NCBI RefSeq assembly: GCF_002954775.1
Contig: NZ_PJME01000008.1
Location: 62,001-126,000, forward strand
Direction of reading: 5' to 3'
Origin: Streptomyces geranii
Lineage (GTDB): Bacteria > Actinomycetota > Actinomycetes > Streptomycetales > Streptomycetaceae
DNA length: 64,000 nucleotides
Under the pieces are notes generated by a model. It did no database searches. It worked only from the letters and a program-made list of their open reading frames with translations, and was not told where the DNA came from. A program made the translations under genes and the position numbers. This document shows positions 9,069 through 17,841 of this stretch, one piece after another. How positions within the stretch are numbered: position 1 is the stretch's first letter; each line of letters opens with the position of its first letter.

Positions 9069-9331
9069 TCTTCCACAGGTAAGAGATGCAATGTAGTTGT
9101 GACCATTACCTCTCCTCTTGGAGGGCGCGCTTCCGCGTGCCGCTGGCGGAGATCTTGGCCCGATGTGGAAACTTTTTCTCCTGCACAGCCGGTGGATGGG
9201 AAACATGCAGGTCAAAGGGGGTCGTTCGGAAGTCGCGAAAGCTTGTTCACAGGGCTGTCCACCGACTCGTGCACAGGTTTTGCGGAGTTCTCCACAGCAT
9301 CCGGGCCGTCGTCCACATGGCCTGTGGATAA
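9069..9331. promoter_or_regulatory. DnaA-box cluster upstream of dnaB
   Basis: A 450-base gene-free interval between the divergent MATE gene and dnaB. It contains one exact TTATCCACA (minus strand, 9323-9331) and near matches: TCTTCCACA (9069-9077), TTGTTCACA (9243-9251), TCGTGCACA (9267-9275), TTCTCCACA (9288-9296) and TCGTCCACA (9309-9317). The Streptomyces DnaA consensus is close to TTGTCCACA. This could regulate dnaB or titrate DnaA. Most members are one or two mismatches off consensus, so binding strength is uncertain. Confidence 0.6.
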
Positions 9332-9513
9332 CCAGATTGGCTGACGGTGCCCACGGGCCTACGGTGGTGCGGCGCCCACTCCGTCCCCCGGCCTCGGAAA
9401 CGTCACAAAACCGACGCGCCGCAAGCGGAGTTGGGCCTCTTATTTGTCAGTGCCGTGCCGTAGAAAAGAGGGGCACGGCGAGGTCCGCTCGTCGGACGGG
9501 AGGAGGTGGCTCG

Positions 9514-10989
9514 GTGAGTATTTCCGAGCCCTTGGACGATCCGTGGGCCGACAGCGGTCCCAGTGATCGTCTGCCGTCCTCCCGGCAGCGCCGCGAAGGA
9601 GGCCGGAGCCGCGACGAACAGCACGACCGCGGCCGGGAGGGCGGCGCGTGGGAGAGCGAGGGCACGTCCTTCGAGCGGGTACCGCCACAGGATCTCGACG
9701 CCGAACAGTCCGTCCTCGGCGGCATGCTCCTGTCCAAGGACGCCATCGCGGATGTCGTCGAGGTCCTCAAGGGCCACGACTTCTACCGCCCCGCGCACGA
9801 GATCGTCTACGGGGCGATCCTCGACCTCTACGCGAAGGGCGAGCCGGCCGACCCCATCACGGTCGCGGCCGAGCTGACCAGACGGGGCGAGATCACCAAG
9901 GTGGGCGGCGCCCCCTATCTGCACGCGCTGGTGCAGACGGTGCCGACGGCGGCGAACGCCGAGTACTACGCGGAGATCGTGCACGAGCGCGCGGTCCTGC
10001 GGCGCCTGGTCGAGGCCGGCACCCGCATCACACAGATGGGGTACGCGGCCGACGGCGACGTGGACGAGATCGTCAACAGCGCCCAGGCCGAGATCTACGC
10101 GGTCACCGAGCAGCGCACCACCGAGGACTATCTGCCGCTCGGCGACATCATGGAGGGCGCGCTCGACGAGATCGAGGCGATCGGCTCGCGTTCGGGGGAG
10201 ATGACCGGTGTGCCGACCGGGTTCACCGACCTCGACCAGCTCACCAACGGTCTCCACCCCGGTCAGATGATCATCATCGCGGCCCGTCCCGCCATGGGTA
10301 AGTCGACGCTGGCCCTGGACTTCGCCCGGGCCTGTTCGATCAAGCACAACATGCCGAGCGTGATCTTCTCCCTCGAAATGGGCCGCAACGAGATCGCCAT
10401 GCGTCTGCTGTCCGCCGAGGCCCGGGTGGCCCTGCACCACATGCGTTCCGGCACGCTGACCGACGACGACTGGACCCGCCTCGCCCGCCGGATGCCGGAC
10501 GTGTCGGCCGCGCCGCTGTACATCGACGACTCCCCGAACCTGTCGATGATGGAGATCCGCGCCAAGTGCCGCCGCCTCAAGCAGCGCGCTGACCTGAAAC
10601 TCGTCGTGATCGACTACCTCCAGCTGATGCAGTCCGGCGGCAAGCGCTCCGAGAGCCGCCAGCAGGAGGTCTCCGACATGTCGCGAAACCTGAAGCTCCT
10701 GGCCAAGGAGCTGGAGCTGCCGGTGATCGCGCTGTCGCAGCTGAACCGTGGCCCCGAGCAGCGCACGGACAAGAAGCCGATGGTCTCCGACCTGCGTGAG
10801 TCCGGCTCGATCGAGCAGGACGCCGACATGGTGATCCTGCTGCACCGCGAGGACGCGTACGAGAAGGAGTCACCGCGCGCGGGCGAGGCCGACATCATCG
10901 TCGGCAAGCACCGAAACGGCCCGACGGCGACGATCACGGTCGCCTTCCAGGGCCACTACTCGCGCTTCGTGGACATGGCCCAGACGTAG
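9514..10989 (+). CDS. dnaB: Replicative DNA helicase DnaB
   Basis: 491 residues. A short disordered, charged leader is followed by the N-terminal DnaB domain (begins VPPQDLDAEQSVLGGML) and the RecA-like ATPase with Walker A ARPAMGKS and Walker B LVVIDYLQLM. It forms the hexamer that unwinds DNA ahead of the fork and loads primase. The GTG at 9514 is preceded by GGGAGGAGGTGG; the frame is open to 9118 but without a ribosome site. No intein interrupts the P-loop, unlike dnaB in some mycobacteria. It follows a DnaA-box cluster. Confidence 0.97.
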   Translation: MSISEPLDDPWADSGPSDRLPSSRQRREGGRSRDEQHDRGREGGAWESEGTSFERVPPQDLDAEQSVLGGMLLSKDAIADVVEVLKGHDFYRPAHEIVYGAILDLYAKGEPADPITVAAELTRRGEITKVGGAPYLHALVQTVPTAANAEYYAEIVHERAVLRRLVEAGTRITQMGYAADGDVDEIVNSAQAEIYAVTEQRTTEDYLPLGDIMEGALDEIEAIGSRSGEMTGVPTGFTDLDQLTNGLHPGQMIIIAARPAMGKSTLALDFARACSIKHNMPSVIFSLEMGRNEIAMRLLSAEARVALHHMRSGTLTDDDWTRLARRMPDVSAAPLYIDDSPNLSMMEIRAKCRRLKQRADLKLVVIDYLQLMQSGGKRSESRQQEVSDMSRNLKLLAKELELPVIALSQLNRGPEQRTDKKPMVSDLRESGSIEQDADMVILLHREDAYEKESPRAGEADIIVGKHRNGPTATITVAFQGHYSRFVDMAQT

Positions 10990-11053
10990 GGCCGACCCCG
11001 CGACGAGGCCAAATGCGCTCGACGGAACGTGGCCCGGCCGGTGAACTGGCCCC

Positions 11054-12439
11054 ATGACAACACCTCAGGACGAACTTCTCCCCGGTACCCGTCGGGCGCT
11101 GCTGCACCGGATCGCCGTCGCCCAGAGCGAGGGGCGGGCGCCGTCGTTGGTCGCGGCGGTGGTCCGGGGCGGGGAGACGGTGTGGACGGGGGCGCGCAGC
11201 TCGGTGGCCGGGCACGCGCCCGACGCCGATGTGCAGTACCGGATCGGTTCGATCACCAAGACCTTCACCGCCGTACTGGTGATGCGGCTGCGCGACGAGG
11301 GGCTCCTCGATCTCGTCGACCCGCTGGAGAAGCATCTGCCGGGCACCGGCGCGGGGGAGGCCACCATCGCCGAACTGCTCGCGCACACCGGCGGGCTGGC
11401 GGCCGAGTCGCCCGCGCCCTGGTGGGAGCGGACCCCCGGGTCGCTGCGCCCGGAGCTGGCCGACGTACTCGGGGAGCGGCCGTTGGCGCATCCCGTGGGC
11501 CGGCGCCACCACTACTCGAACCCCGGCTACACCGTCCTCGGCGCGCTGGTCGAGGAGTTGCGCGGTGCGCCGTGGGAGGACGTGCTGCGGCGTGAGGTGC
11601 TCGAACCTCTCGGGCTGCGGCGGACCGGCGGGCAGCCGCGGGCACCGCACGCGGGCGGGTGGGCGGTGCACCCCTGGGCCGATGTGCTGCTGCCCGAGCC
11701 GGTCGAGGACCTCGGCCTGATGGCGCCGGCCGGTCAGCTCTGGTCCACCGCGGGGGACCTGGCCCGCTTCGCCGTCTTCCTCGCGAAGGGCGACGACCGG
11801 GTGCTGAGCGCCGCGTCCGTCGCGGAGATGCGTACGCCGGCCGCGCCGCCCGAGCCGGCGGACGTGGCCGCGGGTTCGGCGTACGGCCTCGGTATGCAGA
11901 TCCAGTACCGGGACGGCCGGCTGCTGGTCGGGCACGGCGGATCGCTGCCCGGCTTCCTGGCGAGCCTGACCATCGGGGTGGAGGACGACCTCGCGGCGGT
12001 CGTCCTGGCCAACTGCACCTCGGGTCCGCCGGTGGCCGCGGTCGCCGCCGACCTCGTACGCCTCGTCGCGGAGGCCGAGCCGCGGATTCCCGCGCCGTGG
12101 CGCCCGCTGCCCGAAGTCGACCGGTCGGTGCTGGAGTTGACGGGCCAGTGGTACTGGGGGACCGCCCCCTATGTCCTGCGGCTGTCGGCCGACGGGGGCG
12201 TCACGCTCGGGCCCCTGTCCGGCACCGGCCGCCGCTCGCGCTTCCGGGCGAACGGGGACGGCACCTGGACCGGCCTCGACGGCTACTTCGCCGGAGAGCC
12301 CCTGCGGGCCGTACGGCGGCCGAACGGAAGCGTGGACCACCTGGACCTCGGGTCGTTCGTCTTCGTGCGTCAGCCGTACGAGGAAGGGGCTTCCGTGCCG
12401 GGTGGGGTGGACCCGCAGGGATGGCGCGGGATCGGATAG
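11054..12439 (+). CDS. Serine hydrolase, beta-lactamase/class C PBP fold
   Basis: 461 residues with all three active-site motifs: S66-I-T-K69 (SxxK), Y154-S-N156 (YxN) and HGGSLPG (HxG, about residue 297). No signal peptide is evident, so it is probably cytoplasmic. Such proteins include esterases and D-aminopeptidases; the substrate is unknown. A C-terminal domain of about 110 residues (from LPEVDRSVLELTGQWYWG) resembles the beta-barrel domain that follows the catalytic domain in this family. It ends six bases from a convergent GNAT gene. Confidence 0.88.
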   Translation: MTTPQDELLPGTRRALLHRIAVAQSEGRAPSLVAAVVRGGETVWTGARSSVAGHAPDADVQYRIGSITKTFTAVLVMRLRDEGLLDLVDPLEKHLPGTGAGEATIAELLAHTGGLAAESPAPWWERTPGSLRPELADVLGERPLAHPVGRRHHYSNPGYTVLGALVEELRGAPWEDVLRREVLEPLGLRRTGGQPRAPHAGGWAVHPWADVLLPEPVEDLGLMAPAGQLWSTAGDLARFAVFLAKGDDRVLSAASVAEMRTPAAPPEPADVAAGSAYGLGMQIQYRDGRLLVGHGGSLPGFLASLTIGVEDDLAAVVLANCTSGPPVAAVAADLVRLVAEAEPRIPAPWRPLPEVDRSVLELTGQWYWGTAPYVLRLSADGGVTLGPLSGTGRRSRFRANGDGTWTGLDGYFAGEPLRAVRRPNGSVDHLDLGSFVFVRQPYEEGASVPGGVDPQGWRGIG

Positions 12440-12445
12440 GCGCCG

Positions 12446-12898
12446 TCAGAGCTGGAGCTTGAAGCCCACGTGCGAGGGCGCGAAACCGAGCCGTTCGTAG
12501 AAGCGGTGGGCTTCCGTACGGGTGACGTCCGAGGTCAGCTGGACCAGCCGGCAGTTCTCGCGGCGTGACATGTCGATGGCCCACTCGATGAGCCGCGTGC
12601 CCAGGCCGCTGCCGCGTTCGGCGGCGTGGACACGCACCCCTTCGACGATCGACCGGGTCGCGCCCTTACGGGACAGCCCGGGAACGATCGTCAACTGCAG
12701 CGTGCCGACGACCCGGCCCTCGCGGACCGCGACGACCAGATGCTGGTTCGGGTCCGCGGCCAGACGGTCCAGTGCGGTCAGATACGGGGTCAGGTCGTCC
12801 GGTGACTCGCGCCGCGCGCCCAGCGGGTCGTCGGCGAGCATGCCGACGATCGCGGGCACGTCCTCCGTCGTCGCGGGTCGTATCTCCAGCTCTCCCAT
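12446..12898 (-). CDS. GNAT family N-acetyltransferase
   Basis: 150 residues, a single GNAT domain. The acetyl-CoA loop is RGSGLGTRLIEWA (R/QxxGxG/A) and the end has the typical FYERLGF. The predicted role is transfer of an acetyl group to a small amine or protein; the substrate cannot be told from sequence. It is tail to tail with the beta-lactamase-fold hydrolase and separated from the next GNAT gene by 60 bases. Confidence 0.88.
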   Translation of the reverse strand: MGELEIRPATTEDVPAIVGMLADDPLGARRESPDDLTPYLTALDRLAADPNQHLVVAVREGRVVGTLQLTIVPGLSRKGATRSIVEGVRVHAAERGSGLGTRLIEWAIDMSRRENCRLVQLTSDVTRTEAHRFYERLGFAPSHVGFKLQL

Positions 12899-12958
12899 GG
12901 CCGCAGCCTATGCGGGCGGGCGCCCTGCGGCGCTCGCCGTCTGCCGCGCCGAGGGCCT

Positions 12959-13825
12959 TCAGCCCGCGGCGACCGTCAGGGGCGCGAAACGGCGCGTCCA
13001 GTCACCCGGCAGCTCCGGGATCCCGTACGTCATCACCGAGTTGAAGCCCGTTGACGCCAGCCCGCGCTCCTTCGCCCACGCCAGCAGTTCCTCGTGCCGT
13101 ACGTCGATGTCCGTACGCAGCGGGCGGTCGGTGCGGGCGGCCAGCGAGCCGAGGAGTGCCTTCGCCGTCTCGGTGTCGCGGGCGATCAGCGGACCGACGA
13201 CATGGGCGCCCATGTTGGGCCAGACACCCGCGTAGCCGATGATCCGGCCGTTCTCCTCGGCGACGCGCAACTGGTCGGCGAAGGCGGGCAGCCGGGTGAC
13301 GATGTGCGTGCGGTCGGTGCCGAACACCTCCTCGTCCAGCCGGACGATCGTGGCGAGATCCTCGGCCGTGGCCGCGCGCGTGCCCACCTCCGGCTCCCGC
13401 CCCTGCGGTGTGAAGCGCCCGCGGACCGTCTCGGCCCTGCCGGTGACCTTGAAGCCGAGTTCCTCGTAGAGCGGGCGGCCGTACGGGGTCGCGTGCAGCG
13501 TCAGCGGTGTGGTGCCCATCGCGGTGACCACATGCCGCATCAGCCGCCGTCCGACGCCCTGACGGGCATGCCGCTCGGCGACCAGCACCATGCCGATGGC
13601 GCCCAAGTCGGGGTCTCCGTAAGGCCCGTACTCGGTGACGACGCATGCGGTGACCAGTCCGCCGCCGGGGTCGTCGATGCCGTAGCCCTTCCCGGCCGTG
13701 AGGAGGAACCCCCACTTGTGCTCCTCGCGGGGCCAGCCCCGGTCCTCGGACAGGTCGGCGCAGGCGGCGAGATCACGGTGCGTCAGACGGCGGATGGGCA
13801 GATCAGCGAGGGAAGGAGTCGGCAC
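12959..13825 (-). CDS. Two-domain GNAT acetyltransferase
   Basis: 288 residues. The first GNAT domain (residues 5-130) has the CoA loop RQGVGRRLM; the second half (about 140-285) is a weaker GNAT-like domain ending in MTYGIPELPGDWT. This layout is frequent in actinobacterial GNATs of unknown substrate. I use the GTG at 13825 (MPTPSLADLPIRRL), where the conserved domain starts. An in-frame ATG at 13897 would add 24 basic residues, and neither start has a strong ribosome site. A parS lies upstream at 13930. Confidence 0.8.
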   Translation of the reverse strand: MPTPSLADLPIRRLTHRDLAACADLSEDRGWPREEHKWGFLLTAGKGYGIDDPGGGLVTACVVTEYGPYGDPDLGAIGMVLVAERHARQGVGRRLMRHVVTAMGTTPLTLHATPYGRPLYEELGFKVTGRAETVRGRFTPQGREPEVGTRAATAEDLATIVRLDEEVFGTDRTHIVTRLPAFADQLRVAEENGRIIGYAGVWPNMGAHVVGPLIARDTETAKALLGSLAARTDRPLRTDIDVRHEELLAWAKERGLASTGFNSVMTYGIPELPGDWTRRFAPLTVAAG

Positions 13826-14423
13826 GCAGGTCAGGCTGTCCGACCGGCGACCCTGACGTCCACCTGTTTGGGTACGGACGCACGCTCTTTTGGCCATGTC
13901 GTGCCGGTCCGTGCAGTGCGTGGACAGATGTTTCACGTGAAACGTCGGGCATCGGTCATCGGGTGACAGGCCCGGGCCTCGACTGAATTGGTGTGCGGCG
14001 CCCGGAAATTGAGGGAATTCATGGTTCGCCCGTTGCTCGTTCATGGTGAAGAAGGGCGGGAACTTGTGCGCGCGGCGACGGCCGGTATGGTCGACTCCGG
14101 TTCTCGTCCGCATCGGGGTGCGTATCTCTCGCGCGCGGCTGGAGCAGGGCAATGCAGCCTAACGGGACGGAGAGATCGAAGACTCGCATTTCCGGTTACA
14201 CGGTGGAGGTGTTCGTCCACAGTGGGACGCTGCGGTGAGAGCGCTGCGGCGATTGTCACACTCTGGCGTTATTTGTCCGTACGGGGCGGTAATCCGGATT
14301 GAATATGGCCGCGTTGGACAGGGGCCCAACGGGGAAAAGCAAGCCGTCAGCGGGGGCACGCGGGCACATTCCGACCGAGGAAGTGCGCAGACCGACCGAA
14401 AGATGTTCGAGGCGAGGCAGACC
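13826..14423. other. Gene-free interval between divergent genes
   Basis: About 600 bases between the two-domain GNAT (leftward) and the globin-reductase (rightward). It holds a parS (13930-13943), one DnaA-like 9-mer TCGTCCACA (14213-14221), and an AT-richer stretch at 14230-14310 that is the likely promoter region for the globin gene. Short open frames here have no recognisable content. Confidence 0.5.
13929..13943. other. parS: parS (ParB-binding site)
   Basis: Exact 14-mer core GTTTCACGTGAAAC at 13930-13943 with the flanking T on the left; the right flank is G instead of A. Confidence 0.9.
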
Positions 14424-16055
14424 ATGGACGCTCCGACCACCACGTCCGCCGACAACGGCACTTCCGGCGGCAGCGGCGGGAGCGGCTGGTTCAAGCCGCG
14501 CAAACAGCCCGAGACGCCTCAGGGCGGCGAGCAGGAGCCGGCGGAAGGCAGCCGACTGGCCGCGCTGCGCCCCGTGGGCAGGCCCGGTACGGGCGGCCCC
14601 CCGAGCCCCTCGCTGAACGACAGTGCCCGCCCGGCAGGACCCCCGCCGGAGCAGGAACGAATACCCGCGCCATCGGCCCCCGAGCCCCCGGCGATGCCTC
14701 CGCCGCCCGCGCCCTTGCCTCCGCTGCCCCTGTCACCCGCCTCCCCGCTTCCGGCACCTTTCGCTCCTGCGCCGCCGACCACGGACGTCCCGGTGCCCGC
14801 GCCCTTCGCCCCAGGGCCACTGGCTCCCGTACCCCCGGCTCCCGCACCCGAGTCCGCTCCCCCCGCGGCGCCTGCGGCCCCTGCCCTCGCCCGTCCGGAG
14901 CCGGTCCCCGTGGCGGCCACCCCGGAGCCCCTCCAGGAGGCGTCCTCGGACGCGGTGCTCATCCGGCGGACCATGGCCGTGGTCGGCCCGGTCGCCGACA
15001 AGACCACCTCCTACTTCTACGCGCTGCTCTTCGTACGCCACCCCGAACTGCGCTCCCTGTTCCCGGCCGCGATGGACACCCAGCGGGACCGGCTGCTCAA
15101 GGCGCTGCTCACCGCCGCCGAGCACATCGACAACACCGAGGTCCTCGTCGCCTATCTGCAGAACCTCGGCCGGGGCCACCGCAAGTACGGCACCCGGCCC
15201 GAGCACTACCCGGCCGTCGGGGAGTGCCTCATAGGCTCACTGAGCCGGTACGCCGCCGAGATCTGGAACCCGGAGACCGAGGCCGCCTGGGTCCGGGCGT
15301 ACACGACGATGTCGCAGGTGATGATCGACGCGGCGGCCGTCGACGAACTGCGCGCCCCGGCCTGGTGGTACGGCGAGGTCGTCTCGCACGATCTGCGGAC
15401 CCCGGACATTGCCGTCCTCACCGTCCGGCCCGACCAGCCCTACCCGTTTCTCGCCGGGCAGTACGCGAGCCTGGAGACGCCGTGGTGGCCCCGGATCTGG
15501 CGGCACTACTCCTTCGCCTCGGCGCCCCGCTCCGACGGCCTGTTGACGTTCCATGTGAAGGCGGTGCCCGCGGGCTGGGTCTCCAGCGCGCTGGTGCACC
15601 GCGCCCGGCCCGGCGACATCGTCCGGCTCGGCCCGCCCGCCGGCACGATGACCGTCGACCACACCACCGACAGCGGCCTGCTCTGCCTCGGCGGGGGCAC
15701 CGGCATCGCGCCCATCAAGGCACTGGTCGAGGACGTCGCCGAACACGGTGACCGGCGGCGGGTCGAGGTGTTCTACGGCGCCCGTACGGACGTCGACCTG
15801 TACGACATCGACACCCTGCTGCGCCTCCAGCAGAGCCATTCCTGGCTCGCCGTGCGCGCGGTCATCGACCAGCAGGCGCATCTCCAGCTGCCTGACGCCG
15901 TCCGGGAGTACGGGCCCTGGTACGGGTACGACGCCTATCTGTCGGGCCCGCCCGGAATGATCCGCAGTGGTGTGGACGCGCTGCGGCGAGCCGGATTCCC
16001 CGCGGACCGCATCCGCCACGACTCGGTGGAGGAACTGGTCGTCACCGGGGACTGA
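14424..16055 (+). CDS. Flavohemoglobin-like globin with FAD/NAD reductase and long Pro-rich leader
   Basis: 543 residues. Residues 1-170 are low-complexity (P, A, G, E). A globin domain spans about 175-308, with the flavohemoglobin heme-pocket pattern: B10 Tyr in YFYALLF, distal Gln in QRDRLL, and proximal His252 in HRKYGTRPEHY. The FAD domain (about 309-420) has RHYSFAS, and the NAD domain (about 420-543) has GGGTGIAPIKAL. Flavohemoglobins oxidise nitric oxide to nitrate using NAD(P)H. The long leader is not part of classical Hmp (about 400 residues), so the role may be modified. The ATG at 14424 has AGG nearby; 14403 is an in-frame alternative. Confidence 0.87.
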   Translation: MDAPTTTSADNGTSGGSGGSGWFKPRKQPETPQGGEQEPAEGSRLAALRPVGRPGTGGPPSPSLNDSARPAGPPPEQERIPAPSAPEPPAMPPPPAPLPPLPLSPASPLPAPFAPAPPTTDVPVPAPFAPGPLAPVPPAPAPESAPPAAPAAPALARPEPVPVAATPEPLQEASSDAVLIRRTMAVVGPVADKTTSYFYALLFVRHPELRSLFPAAMDTQRDRLLKALLTAAEHIDNTEVLVAYLQNLGRGHRKYGTRPEHYPAVGECLIGSLSRYAAEIWNPETEAAWVRAYTTMSQVMIDAAAVDELRAPAWWYGEVVSHDLRTPDIAVLTVRPDQPYPFLAGQYASLETPWWPRIWRHYSFASAPRSDGLLTFHVKAVPAGWVSSALVHRARPGDIVRLGPPAGTMTVDHTTDSGLLCLGGGTGIAPIKALVEDVAEHGDRRRVEVFYGARTDVDLYDIDTLLRLQQSHSWLAVRAVIDQQAHLQLPDAVREYGPWYGYDAYLSGPPGMIRSGVDALRRAGFPADRIRHDSVEELVVTGD

Positions 16056-16070
16056 CCCGACCGCGCACGG

Positions 16071-16553
16071 TCAGCCCAGGTCGGGCGCGTGCATCGCCCG
16101 TACGCCCTCGATGTTCCCGTCCAGGTAGTGGCGCAGGGACAGCGGTACGAGGTGGACGGAGGCGATGCCGACCCGGGTGAAGGGGATGCGGACGATCTCG
16201 TACTCGCCGCAGGGCTCGTCGATCTCGGGGCCGTGGCGCAGCGAGGGGTTCATGGACTCCAGGTGGCAGACGAAGAAGTGCTGCACCTTCACGCCCGTGG
16301 CGCCGCCGTCCGCGCCGATGTGCTCGACGGTGTCCACGAAGCAGGGGACCACGTCGGTGATCTTGGCGCCCAGCTCTTCGTGCACTTCACGGTGGAGGGC
16401 GTCGACGACGGTCGTGTCGTCCGGTTCGACCCCGCCGCCCGGAGTGAGCCAGTAGGGATCGATCCCCGGCTTGGTCCGCTTGATGAGGATCAGGTCGTCG
16501 CCATCGAGCAGGATGGCGCGTGCGGTGCGCTTGACCACGGGTCGGACGGTCAT
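16071..16553 (-). CDS. NUDIX hydrolase
   Basis: 160 residues. The Nudix helix carries REVHEELG (residues 55-62), the metal-binding catalytic core. The upstream part of the box, GVEPDDT (41-47), has Thr where the consensus Glu of GX5EX7REUXEEXGU should be. It would hydrolyse a nucleoside diphosphate linked to another group; the substrate is unknown. The ATG at 16553 begins MTVRPVVKRTARAILL, the canonical first strand. It is convergent with the globin-reductase 15 bases away, and two parS-type sites lie upstream. Confidence 0.85.
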   Translation of the reverse strand: MTVRPVVKRTARAILLDGDDLILIKRTKPGIDPYWLTPGGGVEPDDTTVVDALHREVHEELGAKITDVVPCFVDTVEHIGADGGATGVKVQHFFVCHLESMNPSLRHGPEIDEPCGEYEIVRIPFTRVGIASVHLVPLSLRHYLDGNIEGVRAMHAPDLG

Positions 16554-16574
16554 GGGAGGAATGTGGCCCGGCTG

Positions 16575-16588
16575 GTTCCACGTGAAAC
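16575..16588. other. parS: parS-like site, one mismatch
   Basis: GTTCCACGTGAAAC, one substitution (T to C at position 4) from the 14-bp core, about 80 bp from an exact copy at 16655. It may be a weak ParB site. Confidence 0.6.
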
Positions 16589-16653
16589 ATGCCGGGTCCC
16601 CACGAAGCGCTCTTGGCCGGGTAAAAGGCTGGACCCATACGAACGAAATGCGA

Positions 16654-16669
16654 TGTTTCACGTGAAACA
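16654..16669. other. parS: parS (ParB-binding site)
   Basis: Exact TGTTTCACGTGAAACA between the NUDIX gene and the lysR-type gene. Confidence 0.93.
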
Positions 16670-16711
16670 TCACAGAGGCCGGCAGAAGGATCACGGCGAT
16701 CCGGGCCGGGC

Positions 16712-17617
16712 TCAGTCCCAGTCGACGGCCGCGCGCTGGAGCCATTCGTGCGCCCGCGCGATATGGGGCATCGCCAGCGTGCCCGTGCGGACCACCAGGA
16801 AGTACGTCCGCAAGGGGGGCACCGGCGGATCGAGCAGGGCGACCACCTCGCCGCGCTCCAGCGCGGGCGCGCACAGATAGCGGGGCAGTACCGCGAGTCC
16901 CGCGCCCGCCGTGGCGCAGGCGAGCACCGCGCGCAGGTCGGGCACGATGACGGTGCCGGAGGCCGCCGGGCGGGAGTCGAAGACGGAGGCCCAGTAGCGG
17001 GCGATGAAGGGCAGCGACTCGTGGACCTCCACCACGGGGAGGTTCTCCAGGACGGACGCGCCCTTGCGGCGCAGCTTGCCGGGTCCGAAGTGGCCCGCCC
17101 AGCGCGGGGCGGCGACCAGGACGTGCTCCTCGTCGCAGAGCGCAGTCGCCGTGAGCAGGGAGCCGCGCGGACGGGCCGTACTGATGGCCAGATCGTGGTG
17201 TCCGGCGGACAGCCCCTCCAAGGTCTCCTCGGCGTTGCCGAAGGAGGCGCGCAGCGCGAAGCTCTGGCCGTCGTCCCCGGTCAGTTCGGTGAGGGCGGGC
17301 AGTGCCCGCTCCGCGGTGAACTCGGGTGGCCCGGCCAGGTGCAGTGTGCGGACGGAGGAGTCCTCCTCCAGCCCGGTCTCGGTGATCTCCACGAGCGCGT
17401 CGAGATGCGGCGCGGCCTTGTGCGCGAGTTCGTCGCCGATGGTCGTGGGGGTCACGCCACGGGCCTGACGCAGGAACAGCGGGCGTCCCAGCTGCCGTTC
17501 CAGGGTCCGGATCTGCGAGGTGACGGCAGGCTGTGAGAGGCCGAGCAGGGTGGCGGCACGGGTGAAGGACCCGGCGCGGTGGACGGTCACGAAGGTGCGC
17601 AGCAGGGCCAGATCCAT
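16712..17617 (-). CDS. LysR-type transcriptional regulator
   Basis: 301 residues. The N-terminal winged HTH (residues 1-60: DLALLRTFVTVHRAGSFTRA, then LSQPAVTSQIRTLE) and the periplasmic-binding-like effector domain (about 90-295) match LysR regulators. The ATG at 17617 is preceded by AAGGGAAG seven bases away. No divergent gene is present; the upstream interval holds only its own promoter region and the terminator of the gamma-lyase operon, so the target and effector are unknown. Confidence 0.9.
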   Translation of the reverse strand: MDLALLRTFVTVHRAGSFTRAATLLGLSQPAVTSQIRTLERQLGRPLFLRQARGVTPTTIGDELAHKAAPHLDALVEITETGLEEDSSVRTLHLAGPPEFTAERALPALTELTGDDGQSFALRASFGNAEETLEGLSAGHHDLAISTARPRGSLLTATALCDEEHVLVAAPRWAGHFGPGKLRRKGASVLENLPVVEVHESLPFIARYWASVFDSRPAASGTVIVPDLRAVLACATAGAGLAVLPRYLCAPALERGEVVALLDPPVPPLRTYFLVVRTGTLAMPHIARAHEWLQRAAVDWD

Positions 17618-17763
17618 GGCGCGCTTCCCTTCTCTGCCCTTCTCCCGGCCGTCCGGCCGGGCCCAACTATAAATAAGTCGATAGGTCTCTGTCGCTACAG
17701 TGATTGGACACTGACACAGAGTCAACTAGCCTTGCTTGCGCGGTTCTTCGCGCGCGGAACCGC

Positions 17764-17800
17764 GGCGGTCCGAGCCACGAGGGGGGAGGCTCGGACCGCC
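17764..17800 (-). terminator. Terminator of the holin-ptpA-gamma-lyase operon
   Basis: 13-bp perfect stem GGCGGTCCGAGCC/GGCTCGGACCGCC with an 11-nt loop, about 40 bases past the gamma-lyase stop codon (17842, minus strand). Confidence 0.8.
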
Positions 17801-17841
17801 GTCGCCCCGGCGGGAGCACCTCTTCGCCCCGCGCCCGGCGG

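Noticed and set aside
7192-9096. Long plus-strand frame across rplI and the MATE gene
   Set aside because: Overlaps rplI in another frame and runs opposite the MATE gene; no family resemblance.
9118-9513. Upstream extension of dnaB (from 9118)
   Set aside because: No ribosome site and low similarity; the GTG at 9514 has a strong one. The stretch holds DnaA boxes.
13988-14302. 104-residue frame upstream of the globin gene
   Set aside because: No ribosome site, no family content, irregular composition; treated as intergenic.
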